64,000 nt of DNA from Ruminococcus sp. OA3 (lineage in GTDB: Bacteria > Bacillota > Clostridia > Lachnospirales > Lachnospiraceae). Below, one piece after another: positions 36,183-44,296 of this stretch. Under the pieces are notes generated by a model that saw only the letters and a program-made list of their open reading frames with translations, ran no database searches and was not told where the DNA came from. Made by a program: the position numbers and the translations under genes. Location of the stretch: NCBI RefSeq assembly GCF_022440845.1, contig NZ_JAKNTO010000001.1, positions 2,728,001-2,792,000 on the forward strand, written 5' to 3'. Every line of letters begins with the position of its first letter. The first letter of the stretch is position 1.

Positions 36183-36204
36183 AGATTGCGCCAAGGCGCA
36201 ATCT
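36183..36204 (-). terminator. Terminator after the TetR gene
   Basis: 10-bp perfect stem AGATTGCGCC / GGCGCAATCT with a 2-nt centre, 7 nt past the stop at 36212, followed on the minus strand by TTTTGTTTT. Confidence 0.85.
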
Positions 36205-36211
36205 CTATTTG

Positions 36212-36832
36212 TCATATATCATTTTTGTAGATCCTGACAAACTCAGCAACCTGCCGTTCAATTGCCAGGAGTGCTTCCTCCTCCTTTTCCGGTTCCTGGT
36301 CATACTGCGTCAGAAGCAAGAAGATCGGCGCATAGAAATTGACAGCCATCGTCTGTGGATCAGCGGCTGCAAACACTTTGTGCTGCACCATCTCGGCAAA
36401 CAGCTCCGTCTGATAGCGGATTGCCGCGTCCATGAATATCCCGCGGTATACGGTATAAATCTCTCTGTCCCGATACTGCTCCATCGTCAGCATCCTGCGA
36501 AATCTGGAGGCGAACGGATCACGTAGATAAAACAGAAATATTTTTTTGCTCAGTGCAACCAGTTCCTCCGGCGTGATCTTCTCATAAATTTTGGCGGCTT
36601 CCACCGGATTCTGGTCATCCGGCAGTCCGTATTCCCTGGACATTTTCTCCATTCTCACAGACATTTCCTGTACGATCGTATCAAAGATCTCTTTTTTGCT
36701 CCTGAAATGTTTATACAGGGAACTGTCTTTGATTCCCACAAGATCAGCGATATTTTTCACACTGGTTCCCTGATATCCCTGGGAGGAAAATAATGTAAGG
36801 GCTTCTTCAATGATGCGTTCCTTCGTCGTCAA
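36212..36832 (-). CDS. TetR/AcrR family repressor
   Basis: 206 aa. N-terminal TetR HTH: ERIIEEALTLFSSQGYQGTS, VKNIADLVGIKDSSLYKHFR SKKEIFD-type pattern; helical ligand domain afterwards. Second gene of an operon with the radical SAM protein (4 bp apart). The promoter of that operon carries two copies of a 16-bp palindrome with GCTAG arms, the usual shape of a TetR-family operator, so autorepression is the simplest reading. Confidence 0.93.
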   Translation of the reverse strand: MTTKERIIEEALTLFSSQGYQGTSVKNIADLVGIKDSSLYKHFRSKKEIFDTIVQEMSVRMEKMSREYGLPDDQNPVEAAKIYEKITPEELVALSKKIFLFYLRDPFASRFRRMLTMEQYRDREIYTVYRGIFMDAAIRYQTELFAEMVQHKVFAAADPQTMAVNFYAPIFLLLTQYDQEPEKEEEALLAIERQVAEFVRIYKNDI

Positions 36833-36836
36833 TTTG

Positions 36837-37919
36837 TTACTGACCTCCCATATAAGATTTGATCATATGTTCCCGCTCAAACAGAACACAGCCTCCATTG
36901 TGTTCGGCATCCAGCATCCCGCTGGTCTGCAGATGCATAAAGAGCGGCGAAGACAGGGCTGCCCTCAGACCGGTATGTAAAACGCTGGTATCAGAATAAG
37001 CGGAAAACGGGCACGGTTCTGCGCCGCCGTATGCATTGATGTGGAAAAAGCCCCTGCCGGCTGCCAGACACCCACCCGAGCTTTTTTCATCCCCGGGAAA
37101 ACACAGGAACATCATTTGCTCCTGACAAATTCTCAGCTTTGCCACTCTGTCCTCAAAGACCCGGCGGTCAGCATCATCAAATGCCAGAGCAGCGGAATCT
37201 TTATCGACGGGCACATATTCCACATAGATCACTGCTTTACATCCGTTGGCATGAAGTTTTTCCACAAATGACCCGGAAGTCACCTCGTCTATATTTTCCT
37301 TTGTTACAGTGACAGATGTTCCGAACAGGACTCCGGTATGCTTTAATGAATCCATCGCCTGCATCAGTTTCACATATACGCCTTCCCCTCTTCGTGCGTC
37401 TGTAATATTGCGGCCTCCCTCAATACTAAGGACCGGCAGCAGATTCCGATTGGAGGAAAACAGCTTCAGATAATCGTGAGTCAGCATGGTTCCATTCGTA
37501 AAAACAGGAAACAGAAGTCTCCGATGTCTTCCCGCTTCACATAGTACATCCTTCCTGGTCAGAGGTTCTCCTCCTGCCAGCAGGATAAAACCAATACCAA
37601 GGGCCTCTGCCTGAGAAAAAATACTGCCCCAGTCCTGACCGGAGAGTTCTTTTCTTTCGGGTTGAGCGCTGCATGCGGCAGCATAACAGCCTTTACAGTG
37701 CAGATTACACTGTCTGGTAATGCTGGCGATTAAAAACGGCGGTATGTGCACACCACTCCTTTCGGACTGTTCCCGCAGTGTTTTGGCTTTTTTCTGAGCC
37801 GCCGCATACTGTATGAAAAACAGGCTTTCCTGTGGATATTTCAGAGATACCTTTAACATATCCCTGATGATTCTGTCTACCCCATTGCTCAGGTAAGACG
37901 TTAATTCAAAACCATTCAT
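36837..37919 (-). CDS. Radical SAM protein
   Basis: 360 aa. Radical SAM core with CNLHCKGC (CxxxCxxC) near residue 75, then YAAACSAQPERKELSGQDW, GIGFILLAGGEPLTRKDV (the GGEP SAM motif) and a C-terminal region with CFPGDEKSSGGCLAAGRGFF HINAYG-type pattern, suggesting an auxiliary Cys site. Similar to radical SAM proteins that use a short SPASM-like tail (CLAAGRGFFHI...PCPFSAYS). Substrate unknown. It leads the operon with the TetR regulator and has its own dedicated promoter/operators, so it is probably induced by a small molecule. Confidence 0.9.
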   Translation of the reverse strand: MNGFELTSYLSNGVDRIIRDMLKVSLKYPQESLFFIQYAAAQKKAKTLREQSERSGVHIPPFLIASITRQCNLHCKGCYAAACSAQPERKELSGQDWGSIFSQAEALGIGFILLAGGEPLTRKDVLCEAGRHRRLLFPVFTNGTMLTHDYLKLFSSNRNLLPVLSIEGGRNITDARRGEGVYVKLMQAMDSLKHTGVLFGTSVTVTKENIDEVTSGSFVEKLHANGCKAVIYVEYVPVDKDSAALAFDDADRRVFEDRVAKLRICQEQMMFLCFPGDEKSSGGCLAAGRGFFHINAYGGAEPCPFSAYSDTSVLHTGLRAALSSPLFMHLQTSGMLDAEHNGGCVLFEREHMIKSYMGGQ

Positions 37920-37952
37920 GTATCATGACCTCCCATTCAAACGGACAACTCA

Positions 37953-38010
37953 GCTAGTGAATACTAGCCTCTCTCAACAACAGTATAGCTAGTATTCGCT
38001 AGCCTGTCAA
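37953..38010 (-). promoter_or_regulatory. Consensus promoter with two TetR-type operators for the radical SAM-TetR operon
   Basis: Minus strand: TTGACA (38010-38005), 17-bp spacer, TATACT (37987-37982). Operator 1 GCTAGTGAATACTAGC at 37953-37968; operator 2 GCTAGTATTCGCTAGC at 37988-38003, which is the same sequence inverted with one base changed. Operator 2 occupies the whole spacer; operator 1 lies over the transcript start region. Centre-to-centre 35 bp. Confidence 0.88.
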
Positions 38011-38063
38011 GAAGATCTGAAAAAAACAGAAGTTTACCACATTTTCTCAGTATAACATAAATT

Positions 38064-38096
38064 AAGACGCGGCAAAATTTAATTTTACCGCGTCCT
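38064..38096 (-). terminator. Terminator after the 5'-nucleotidase gene
   Basis: Stem AAGACGCGG / CCGCGTCTT-like arms with AAAATT/AATTTT extension, 26 nt past the stop at 38122. No long U tract beyond TTAATTT. Confidence 0.6.
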
Positions 38097-38121
38097 TATG
38101 ACCGCCTGTTTCTCAAAGAGA

Positions 38122-40269
38122 TTATGAACACTGTTTTCTTTTTTTACAGAGTAAAATTCCGATTCCTCCCGCACCCGCAAGTGCCAATGCCAGATAAAGC
38201 TCCGAAGATGTTTCATCTGCAGTTTTTACCGGCCTGCTCCTGGTCCCGGTAGATTGTCTGCGTGTCGGAGTCACTGTTCTTTTCGGTTTCGGCGCTTTGG
38301 ATGAAGCCGGATCTTTGGTATCCGCAGGGTCTTCGGGATCTGCCGGCTCTTTTGCTGGCGGAGCTTCCTCTTCTACCTCAAAACTTCGTGACACACTGAC
38401 CTCTCTATAAAGCAGATTCCCAGCCATAACTGCGGAAATCTCCGTTTTTCCGGCTCCTTTGATGGTCACATTTCCCTCTTCATCGATTGTGGCTATATCC
38501 GTATTAGAGCTTGTATACGTGACTGAGCCTCCGGTTGTCCCCCCGGATACACGGATCTGAAATCCCCCGTCCCCCAATACCGCAGTTTCCTTCATACCGC
38601 TCAGCACAAGAGGAGCCTGTTCCATCTTATTGTAGTGCATGCGGGATGCTGTTATGTCTGCACTTGTGACAGAGCTGTCCTGGCTTAGGTAGTCTGCCAG
38701 TGCATCCTCACACGCACTGTACTCATGCAGATTCTCCTTTGCGGCCAGTGCCGGGTAATTGTCCGCATCCGTGACCAGATAGCTGTTCGTGGCAACGGTA
38801 TAGACATCCGTATCGGAAAGAGCGGCATCTCCCACTTTTATATCCGTGATCCTGGGCTCGTCACTCTCGAAAGTGTAATTTGCCGTCAATCCGCCGACCT
38901 GAAGTGCCTGACCGCTGTTTGCCGGCCATCCGTCATAATCTCCGGCTATGTCAGCCTTCATATTGTCGAGCTGAATCTTCAGCGATGCTTCCAGAAGCCC
39001 CCGGACTTCTTCGCCGGTCAGTTCTCGCGTGACGATATAATTCCCGTAAGGAAAAACGTCCAGTGCTTCCCCGTAAGTTACCTCTCCTGCATCGATGCCG
39101 GCCCGTATACCGCCTGCATTCTCGATGGCAATATCCGCTCCCGTCTCCAGAAGATATGCACTTGTGACGGCGCGCCCCATCGTAGTCTCCCCGGTCCGCA
39201 CATGCTCCCAGACTCCGTCCAGGGCTTCCGGCGCGTTTCCGACTGGTCTGTTTTTCTCCTCTTCCTGATCTGCCAGGATTCTGTCCACAACACTCTGTAC
39301 GAAGGGGTCGGCACTGTATGTACTTCCTGCATCGGCTGCTGAAACTGCATTCGGAGTCATCGCAAGGCCTGTCAGCGTTCCATCATCTGCAAGGGTGCAT
39401 TCGATGGAAATATTGTATACCGTATTCAGGTGAGAGCCAGCCTCTGTCGTCAATACGCTGTCGTTCTGTGACCATGAATCAAATGTCATATGCTCATGAC
39501 CGTCAAGCCACAGATCCACCCCAGATACTGTATTGGAAATTCCATTCTCTGCGAGGGGCTGGATGCAGTGTGCTATCCCTATCACGATCTGACACCCCTG
39601 TCCTCTGAGGTATTCCGCCGCCTGGCTGGAATACACTGTCATATCCGTGAATGTAAGGCCTTCCACATTTGCCGGGGCCGTAGCGTTGTACAATTTGGGA
39701 TCAATGACGCCAAACACGCCGATTTTTAATGTTTTTCCGTCCTTAGTCACTTCTTTAATCAGGTATTCATTATCAAAAAATGGGCTGCCGTCCTCGTCTG
39801 TCACATTTCCGGCGAGGATGGAAAACGACTTCGCTCCGTTGTTTGCGTCTGCGATGCCTTCCAGAACTTTCAGCTGTTCTTTTCCATAATTCCAGTCATG
39901 GTTACCGGAAGTCATTGCATCGTATCCACAGATACCCAAAAGCTCGGCTGCAGTAGTTCCCTCTGCCATTGTTGCAATCGACTGTCCGTGAAATACATCG
40001 CCGGAATCCAGTACGAGAGACCCGTCTGCTTCTGAGGTCGTCTTATCAATCAGGTCTTTCAGTTTCGGCATTCCAAGGGCAGTTGTCTGCCCGGTCTGAT
40101 CCGTTGTTTCTGTCAGATACGCATGGATGTCACTGGTCTGTATCACTTCAATCCGGAATGATGTATCTGTCCCTGGCTCTGCAGGAGCAGCAAAAACCGG
40201 TGTTATGGCCAAAGCCAGCAGCATCACGGCAGCAGCGGCTGTTGTGACATTTCTTTTTAGTGTTTTCAT
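38122..40269 (-). CDS. Cell-surface 5'-nucleotidase/metallophosphatase with Ig-like domain and C-terminal anchor
   Basis: 715 aa. Signal peptide (residues 1-28, ending VFAAPA); metallophosphatase domain with SDIHAYL, DSGDVFHG, SGNHDWNYG, IGIAHC and GHEHM metal motifs; 5'-nucleotidase C-terminal domain around residues 345-560; a bacterial Ig-like (BIG2-type) domain around 570-650 (VTYTSSNTDIATIDEEGNVT); Pro/Asp/Lys linker; and a C-terminal sorting-type tail: PVKTADE, hydrophobic helix, KKRKQ. Likely hydrolyses extracellular nucleotides or nucleotide sugars. The sorting signal is a variant (KTA instead of LPXTG). Confidence 0.9.
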   Translation of the reverse strand: MKTLKRNVTTAAAAVMLLALAITPVFAAPAEPGTDTSFRIEVIQTSDIHAYLTETTDQTGQTTALGMPKLKDLIDKTTSEADGSLVLDSGDVFHGQSIATMAEGTTAAELLGICGYDAMTSGNHDWNYGKEQLKVLEGIADANNGAKSFSILAGNVTDEDGSPFFDNEYLIKEVTKDGKTLKIGVFGVIDPKLYNATAPANVEGLTFTDMTVYSSQAAEYLRGQGCQIVIGIAHCIQPLAENGISNTVSGVDLWLDGHEHMTFDSWSQNDSVLTTEAGSHLNTVYNISIECTLADDGTLTGLAMTPNAVSAADAGSTYSADPFVQSVVDRILADQEEEKNRPVGNAPEALDGVWEHVRTGETTMGRAVTSAYLLETGADIAIENAGGIRAGIDAGEVTYGEALDVFPYGNYIVTRELTGEEVRGLLEASLKIQLDNMKADIAGDYDGWPANSGQALQVGGLTANYTFESDEPRITDIKVGDAALSDTDVYTVATNSYLVTDADNYPALAAKENLHEYSACEDALADYLSQDSSVTSADITASRMHYNKMEQAPLVLSGMKETAVLGDGGFQIRVSGGTTGGSVTYTSSNTDIATIDEEGNVTIKGAGKTEISAVMAGNLLYREVSVSRSFEVEEEAPPAKEPADPEDPADTKDPASSKAPKPKRTVTPTRRQSTGTRSRPVKTADETSSELYLALALAGAGGIGILLCKKRKQCS

Positions 40270-40377
40270 ATGATTCTCCTGTCCGTTTGTTAATCTCCGC
40301 TTAAAAGTTTACGCGTTTCCGGAATCAATGTCAATACTGACCACGCAACAGCAGAAACTAAAAATGTACAGAAAAAC

Positions 40378-40398
40378 AGCATATCGCATGGATATGCT
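40378..40398 (-). terminator. Terminator after the DUF4097 gene
   Basis: 8-bp stem AGCATATC / GATATGCT, 5-nt loop, 12 nt past the stop at 40411; minus strand continues GTTTTTC. Confidence 0.7.
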
Positions 40399-40410
40399 GC
40401 TTCCTCATGA

Positions 40411-41361
40411 TTACCTTGCCTGTGCAATGACGATATCTCCATCATCACATCTGACCTTTGCTTTATGTTCTGCGCCGTTATTGGACTTGAATCGTGCTTC
40501 ATCATCGCTGTTGGACATTTCCGGATACCCCTGAACTTCAATGCGTCCATATTCTGTCTCCAGATCAAGATCGTAAGCATCCAGCTTCTCAGACATGCCA
40601 AGTGTAACATTTCCGTATTCATTGTCGATATCCAGATTTGCAGCATGGCCTTTCGATACCTTGAAATCACCGTCATCCAGCCGGGCTTCAAGCGTTTTGA
40701 CTTTCATGTTCTCAATCTCACATTCCCCGTATTCGTTGTTGATCAAAACCGTATCTGCGTCCAGATTCTGAATTTTTAATCTCCCGTCATCCATATTAAT
40801 ACTGAGTTCTCTGCCCTTAAAGCTCTCAATAGATACCTGACCATAGTCGTCGGTGATATCCATCGATTCGGCACGGATGTCACCGGTACTGATCATACCG
40901 TCGTCACTCACGAGTTTTACCGCTTTAAAATATTTGTCAGCCGGTACATACAATATCACGTAATAATCGTAGGAGCGGCTGAAGTCGCTGAATGTGAAAA
41001 AGTTTAATCCGCCTATAAAGCCGCCTGCCGGGCTTTCTTTGAATCGCAGTTTTCCATTTTTCACTTCGTATTCAGGTTCCGGACCCGCCCCGTCAAGTTG
41101 ATACTCCAGATAGTAGCCGTCAGAAGGCTGTATCTTTATATCAGCATAGTTCAGATCGATGTCAATACTGGAGAATTCATCCAGCCTCATTTTTTCCTGT
41201 ATATACGGAGAATCAGAACTATTACTGTATTGAGAATGTATACCGGTTCTGTCAATATAAAATCCCGGGCGGCCTCCCAGCATCATGCCTGCGATCAGCA
41301 GCACGATACCGATCCCGATGCAGCCAAATGATATCAGCCAGATTCTGTTTTTATTCTTCAT
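40411..41361 (-). CDS. DUF4097 beta-strand repeat protein
   Basis: 316 aa; start MKNKNRIWLISFGCIGIGI at 41361, with GGAGGGG upstream. One N-terminal transmembrane helix, then many short beta repeats (KLVSDDGMISTGDI, DDYGQVSIES, NDGRLKIQNLDA-type, NEYGNVTLGM) that form a right-handed beta solenoid of the DUF4097 (adhesin-like) family. Probably exported beyond the membrane or membrane-anchored. Last gene of PadR-DUF1700-DUF4097, a common clostridial envelope-response set; overlap of 11 bp with DUF1700. Confidence 0.92.
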   Translation of the reverse strand: MKNKNRIWLISFGCIGIGIVLLIAGMMLGGRPGFYIDRTGIHSQYSNSSDSPYIQEKMRLDEFSSIDIDLNYADIKIQPSDGYYLEYQLDGAGPEPEYEVKNGKLRFKESPAGGFIGGLNFFTFSDFSRSYDYYVILYVPADKYFKAVKLVSDDGMISTGDIRAESMDITDDYGQVSIESFKGRELSINMDDGRLKIQNLDADTVLINNEYGECEIENMKVKTLEARLDDGDFKVSKGHAANLDIDNEYGNVTLGMSEKLDAYDLDLETEYGRIEVQGYPEMSNSDDEARFKSNNGAEHKAKVRCDDGDIVIAQAR

Positions 41362-41941
41362 GGTTAGATCCCCTCCTTGCGATTCTCCCAAATAATCTCG
41401 TCATCAGATTCAAGAACCATCTGCACAGCCAGATGCATCCTTTTATAATCCAGATTCCAATACCGACAGCAATCAGGCTCAGCCCAATATTCGCCAGCCC
41501 GTTGACTGGTGATGTGAACAGCAGCCAGATACTCCCGATCAAAAGAGGAACAGCGGAGGCGGCAAGCGTCACTGCCGTGATAAAAACGGCAAAAATAATG
41601 CTGAGAACGACCAGTACAATGGCCAGCAACACCGCTCCAGCAGCCAATGCCAGAGGAAGTCCGATCGGTGCGGCGAATACAGCCAGGATTCCAACCCATA
41701 CTGCAGACATTCCGCGTTTAACACTGACATTTGGTTTTGCTGCGTTTTCCATCGCCAGATCCCGGATGATCTGATCCGCCGCTATCTCCGGTAATCCCAG
41801 ATCTTCGATCGCCTGCTGTTCACATTCCGGACCAGCCTCTTCGAAATATTCTTCAAAATATTCAATTGCCCTGTCATAGTCTTCCTTTGGAAGCCTGCGA
41901 AGATGATGACGCATTTGCTTCATATATTCATCCCTGTTCAC
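41351..41941 (-). CDS. DUF1700 membrane protein
   Basis: 196 aa. N-terminal cytosolic helices (MKQMRHHLRRLPKEDYDRAI, EYFEEYFEEAG) characteristic of DUF1700, followed by three to four transmembrane helices between residues 80 and 180. The family is usually next to PadR regulators and DUF4097 proteins. It overlaps PadR (14 bp) and DUF4097 (11 bp), so all three are co-translated. Function likely envelope-stress or membrane-associated signalling (inference). Confidence 0.92.
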   Translation of the reverse strand: MNRDEYMKQMRHHLRRLPKEDYDRAIEYFEEYFEEAGPECEQQAIEDLGLPEIAADQIIRDLAMENAAKPNVSVKRGMSAVWVGILAVFAAPIGLPLALAAGAVLLAIVLVVLSIIFAVFITAVTLAASAVPLLIGSIWLLFTSPVNGLANIGLSLIAVGIGIWIIKGCIWLCRWFLNLMTRLFGRIARRGSNHEE

Positions 41942-42254
41942 TGTCTGACCCTCCTTCTATAATTTTATCTACTTCATTCTTATAAAGCGTCCATTCACTT
42001 AGTAGATTCTGATATTTCGCTTTGCCATTTTCAGTAATGCGGTAATACTTGCGGTTGCGTCCCTGATATTGTTCATCATAGGCTGTCAGGCAGTTATCCT
42101 CCTGAAGCCTTCGCAGTATAGGGTATAAAGTGGAATCCTTCGTATTCGAAACTCGTTTTACAATCTGAGTGATCTGGTATCCGTAGGCGTCTTCTTTGTC
42201 CACAACAGCCAGGACGAGCAGATCAAACATCGGTGCGTTCAGAGGAAAAATCAT
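41928..42254 (-). CDS. PadR family transcriptional regulator
   Basis: 108 aa. Winged-helix PadR: MFDLLVLAVVDKEDAYGYQI, SKDSTLYPILRRLQEDNCLT and GRNRKYYRITENGKAKYQ. AAAGGAG lies 8 nt upstream of the ATG. First gene of the operon, with a consensus promoter whose AT-rich spacer could hold its operator, which suggests autorepression lifted by membrane-active or phenolic compounds, as for other PadR proteins. Confidence 0.94.
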   Translation of the reverse strand: MIFPLNAPMFDLLVLAVVDKEDAYGYQITQIVKRVSNTKDSTLYPILRRLQEDNCLTAYDEQYQGRNRKYYRITENGKAKYQNLLSEWTLYKNEVDKIIEGGSDSEQG

Positions 42255-42288
42255 ATGCTATCTCCTTTCATATATTTTTTATAATTAT

Positions 42289-42317
42289 ATTATACGGTAT
42301 ATAATATATAGTGTCAA
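42289..42317 (-). promoter_or_regulatory. Consensus promoter of the PadR operon
   Basis: Minus strand TTGACA (42317-42312), 17 bp, TATAAT (42294-42289). The spacer reads CTATATATTATATACCG, a TATATA-rich near-palindrome suited to PadR binding. About 35 nt separate the -10 from the ATG. Confidence 0.8.
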
Positions 42318-42386
42318 CACATATGTTTTGAAATATTAGTATTTAATTCCTGTAGCAAAAAAAAGCATTCAGACTTGGAATAGAAA

Positions 42387-42412
42387 AACGACCGCACAAT
42401 CATGCGGTCGTT
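42387..42412 (-). terminator. Terminator of the ABC-F gene
   Basis: 10-bp perfect stem AACGACCGCA / TGCGGTCGTT with a 6-nt loop, 92 bp past the stop at 42505, followed on the minus strand by TTTCTATTCC after the stem T residues. The 92 bp between stop and hairpin hold nothing recognisable. Confidence 0.85.
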
Positions 42413-42504
42413 CATCGATATTAAATTTTAGATATTTTGCCTGTCTGCCTGACAGGGGGCATATCAAATCCCGACTGCTTCTTTTTTGCGCATAATAAAA
42501 TTCC

Positions 42505-44061
42505 TTACACGATTTTTGTCGTCCATTTGGAGCAGTCCCATACCTCCTGCACAATATCCTGATAAAATTCCGGCTCATGACAGATCAAAAGCAGTGTTCC
42601 CCTGTATGCAATCAGCGCGCGCTTCAGCTCTTCTTTTGCATCCATGTCCAGGTGATTTGTCGGCTCGTCCAGCATCAGCACGTTTGTCTCTCTGTTCAGG
42701 ATTTTACAGAGACGGACTTTTGCCTGCTCCCCACCGCTTAAGACACGCACCTGACTCTCGATATGTTTTGTGGTCAGCCCGCATTTTGCCAGGGCTGCCC
42801 GCACTTCGTACTGAGTATAGGAAGGGAATTCTGCCCACAGTTCATCAATGCATGTGGACTTGTTATCCGGCGCACTCTCCTGTTCGAAGTAACCGACAGC
42901 CAGATTTTCGCCGAGAGTGCAGGATCCGGACACCGGCTTCACCAGCCCAAGTATACTCTTAATCAATGTAGTTTTACCGATTCCGTTCGCACCCGTCAGC
43001 GCAATCTTGCTTCCGCGTTCCAGCACTATGTTCAGCGGCCTTGATAAAGGCTCTCCGTAACCGATGATAAAATCCTTTGTCTCAAATATATATTTTCCGG
43101 GAGTACGCCCCATGCGGAAGTGAAATTCCGGTTTGGGACGTTCCGCCGCCAGTTCGATCACGTCCATTTTATCCAGTTTTTTCTGACGTGACATCGCCAT
43201 ATTTCTGGTGGAAACGCGTGCTTTATTCCTCGCTACAAAATCTTTCAGCTGGCTGATCTCCTGCTGCTGTTTTTTATAAGCCGCCTCCAGCTGGGCTTTT
43301 TTAACCTCATAAACCTTCTGAAATTCTTCATAACTTCCGACATAACGGGTTAATTCCTGATTCTCCACATGGTATATGATATTGATCACTTCACTTAAAA
43401 ACGTCAGATCATGTGATATCAGAACAAATGCGTTCTCATATTCCGTCAGATAGCGCTTCAGCCAGGCTATATGTTCCTCGTCGAGATAATTGGTCGGCTC
43501 ATCCAGGAGCAAAATATCCGGTTTCTCCAGCAGCAGCTTTCCAAGCAGCACACGTGTCCTCTGGCCCCCGCTCAGATCCGTGACATCCTTGTCCAGTCCG
43601 ATTTCCAACAGCCCAAAAGCCCGGGCTATCTCTTCTACTTTCGCATCGATCACATAAAAATCATGCATCGTCAGCATATCCTGAATTGTTCCAAGCTCCT
43701 CCATCAATGCAGTCATCGTATCTTCATCGGCGGTTCCCAGCTGATCACAGATCTCATTCATCTTCTCTTCCATCTCAAAAAGATATGTAAAAGCTGATTT
43801 CAGCACATCCCTTATGGTCAGCCCCCTGGCCAGCACTGCATGCTGGTCCAGATAGCCCACACGGACACTTTTCGCCCACTCAACTTTTCCTTCATCAGGC
43901 ATCAGTTTACCGGTAACGATATTCAGGAACGTGGACTTGCCTTCTCCATTGGCACCGATCAGGCCAATATGTTCTCCTTTTAACAGCCGAAAAGAGACAT
44001 CCTGAAAAATCGCACGGTCACCAAAACCGTGAGTGAGATGCTCTACGTTTAATATACTCAT
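42505..44061 (-). CDS. ABC-F family ATP-binding protein
   Basis: 518 aa, soluble, two ABC domains without membrane segments: GANGEGKSTFLNI / LSGGQRTRVLLGK / LLLDEPTNYLD and GANGIGKTTLIKS / LSGGEQAKVRLCK / LMLDEPTNHLD, joined by a long basic helical linker (about residues 245-315) that contacts the ribosome. Closest in length and layout to the YkpA/YbiT translation-factor branch; antibiotic-resistance ABC-F proteins share the layout, so a ribosome-protection role cannot be excluded. Divergent from the MATE exporter. Confidence 0.92.
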   Translation of the reverse strand: MSILNVEHLTHGFGDRAIFQDVSFRLLKGEHIGLIGANGEGKSTFLNIVTGKLMPDEGKVEWAKSVRVGYLDQHAVLARGLTIRDVLKSAFTYLFEMEEKMNEICDQLGTADEDTMTALMEELGTIQDMLTMHDFYVIDAKVEEIARAFGLLEIGLDKDVTDLSGGQRTRVLLGKLLLEKPDILLLDEPTNYLDEEHIAWLKRYLTEYENAFVLISHDLTFLSEVINIIYHVENQELTRYVGSYEEFQKVYEVKKAQLEAAYKKQQQEISQLKDFVARNKARVSTRNMAMSRQKKLDKMDVIELAAERPKPEFHFRMGRTPGKYIFETKDFIIGYGEPLSRPLNIVLERGSKIALTGANGIGKTTLIKSILGLVKPVSGSCTLGENLAVGYFEQESAPDNKSTCIDELWAEFPSYTQYEVRAALAKCGLTTKHIESQVRVLSGGEQAKVRLCKILNRETNVLMLDEPTNHLDMDAKEELKRALIAYRGTLLLICHEPEFYQDIVQEVWDCSKWTTKIV

Positions 44062-44142
44062 AAGATAAACTCCTTTTTTCCTTTTATCACAGTAAATATT
44101 ATTTTACATGGAATCCATTGGACATACAAGAGAAAATTAAGA

Positions 44143-44171
44143 TTGCCATTTTGTCCATTATGTGATACAAT
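44143..44171 (+). promoter_or_regulatory. Promoter of the MATE exporter gene
   Basis: TTGCCA (44143-44148), 17-bp spacer, TACAAT (44166-44171). Predicts a leader of about 118 nt before the ATG at 44297. Confidence 0.75.
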
Positions 44172-44193
44172 GCCACAAGAATAAAAAGAACGT

Positions 44194-44283
44194 CTTCTCT
44201 GCCACCGGGCAGAGAAGTTAAGCGTCAGACTTTCTATCGTCAGGTCTCAGAAGATAGGGAGTTCTGACGCTTTATATTTGTTT
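44194..44283 (+). promoter_or_regulatory. Structured mRNA leader (attenuator-like) of the MATE gene
   Basis: Hairpin 1: 10-bp perfect stem CTTCTCTGCC / GGCAGAGAAG with an ACCG loop (44194-44217). Hairpin 2: AGCGTCAGA (44221-44229) with TCTGACGCT (44263-44271), inner CTATC/GATAG, then TTATATTTGTTT. CGTCAGG (44238-44244) could compete for the same TCTGACG arm, so hairpin 2 can be exchanged for a shorter one. I do not recognise a known riboswitch. Confidence 0.6.
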
Positions 44284-44296
44284 AGGAGGCAGCGCG

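Noticed and set aside
40290-40691. 133-codon frame opposite in phase to DUF4097
   Set aside because: Overlaps the end of DUF4097 in another frame, has no ribosome site and no recognisable features.
42505-44061. Calling the ABC-F protein an antibiotic-resistance factor
   Set aside because: Sequence layout fits the housekeeping YkpA/YbiT branch as well; no resistance-type leader or linker signature was clear.
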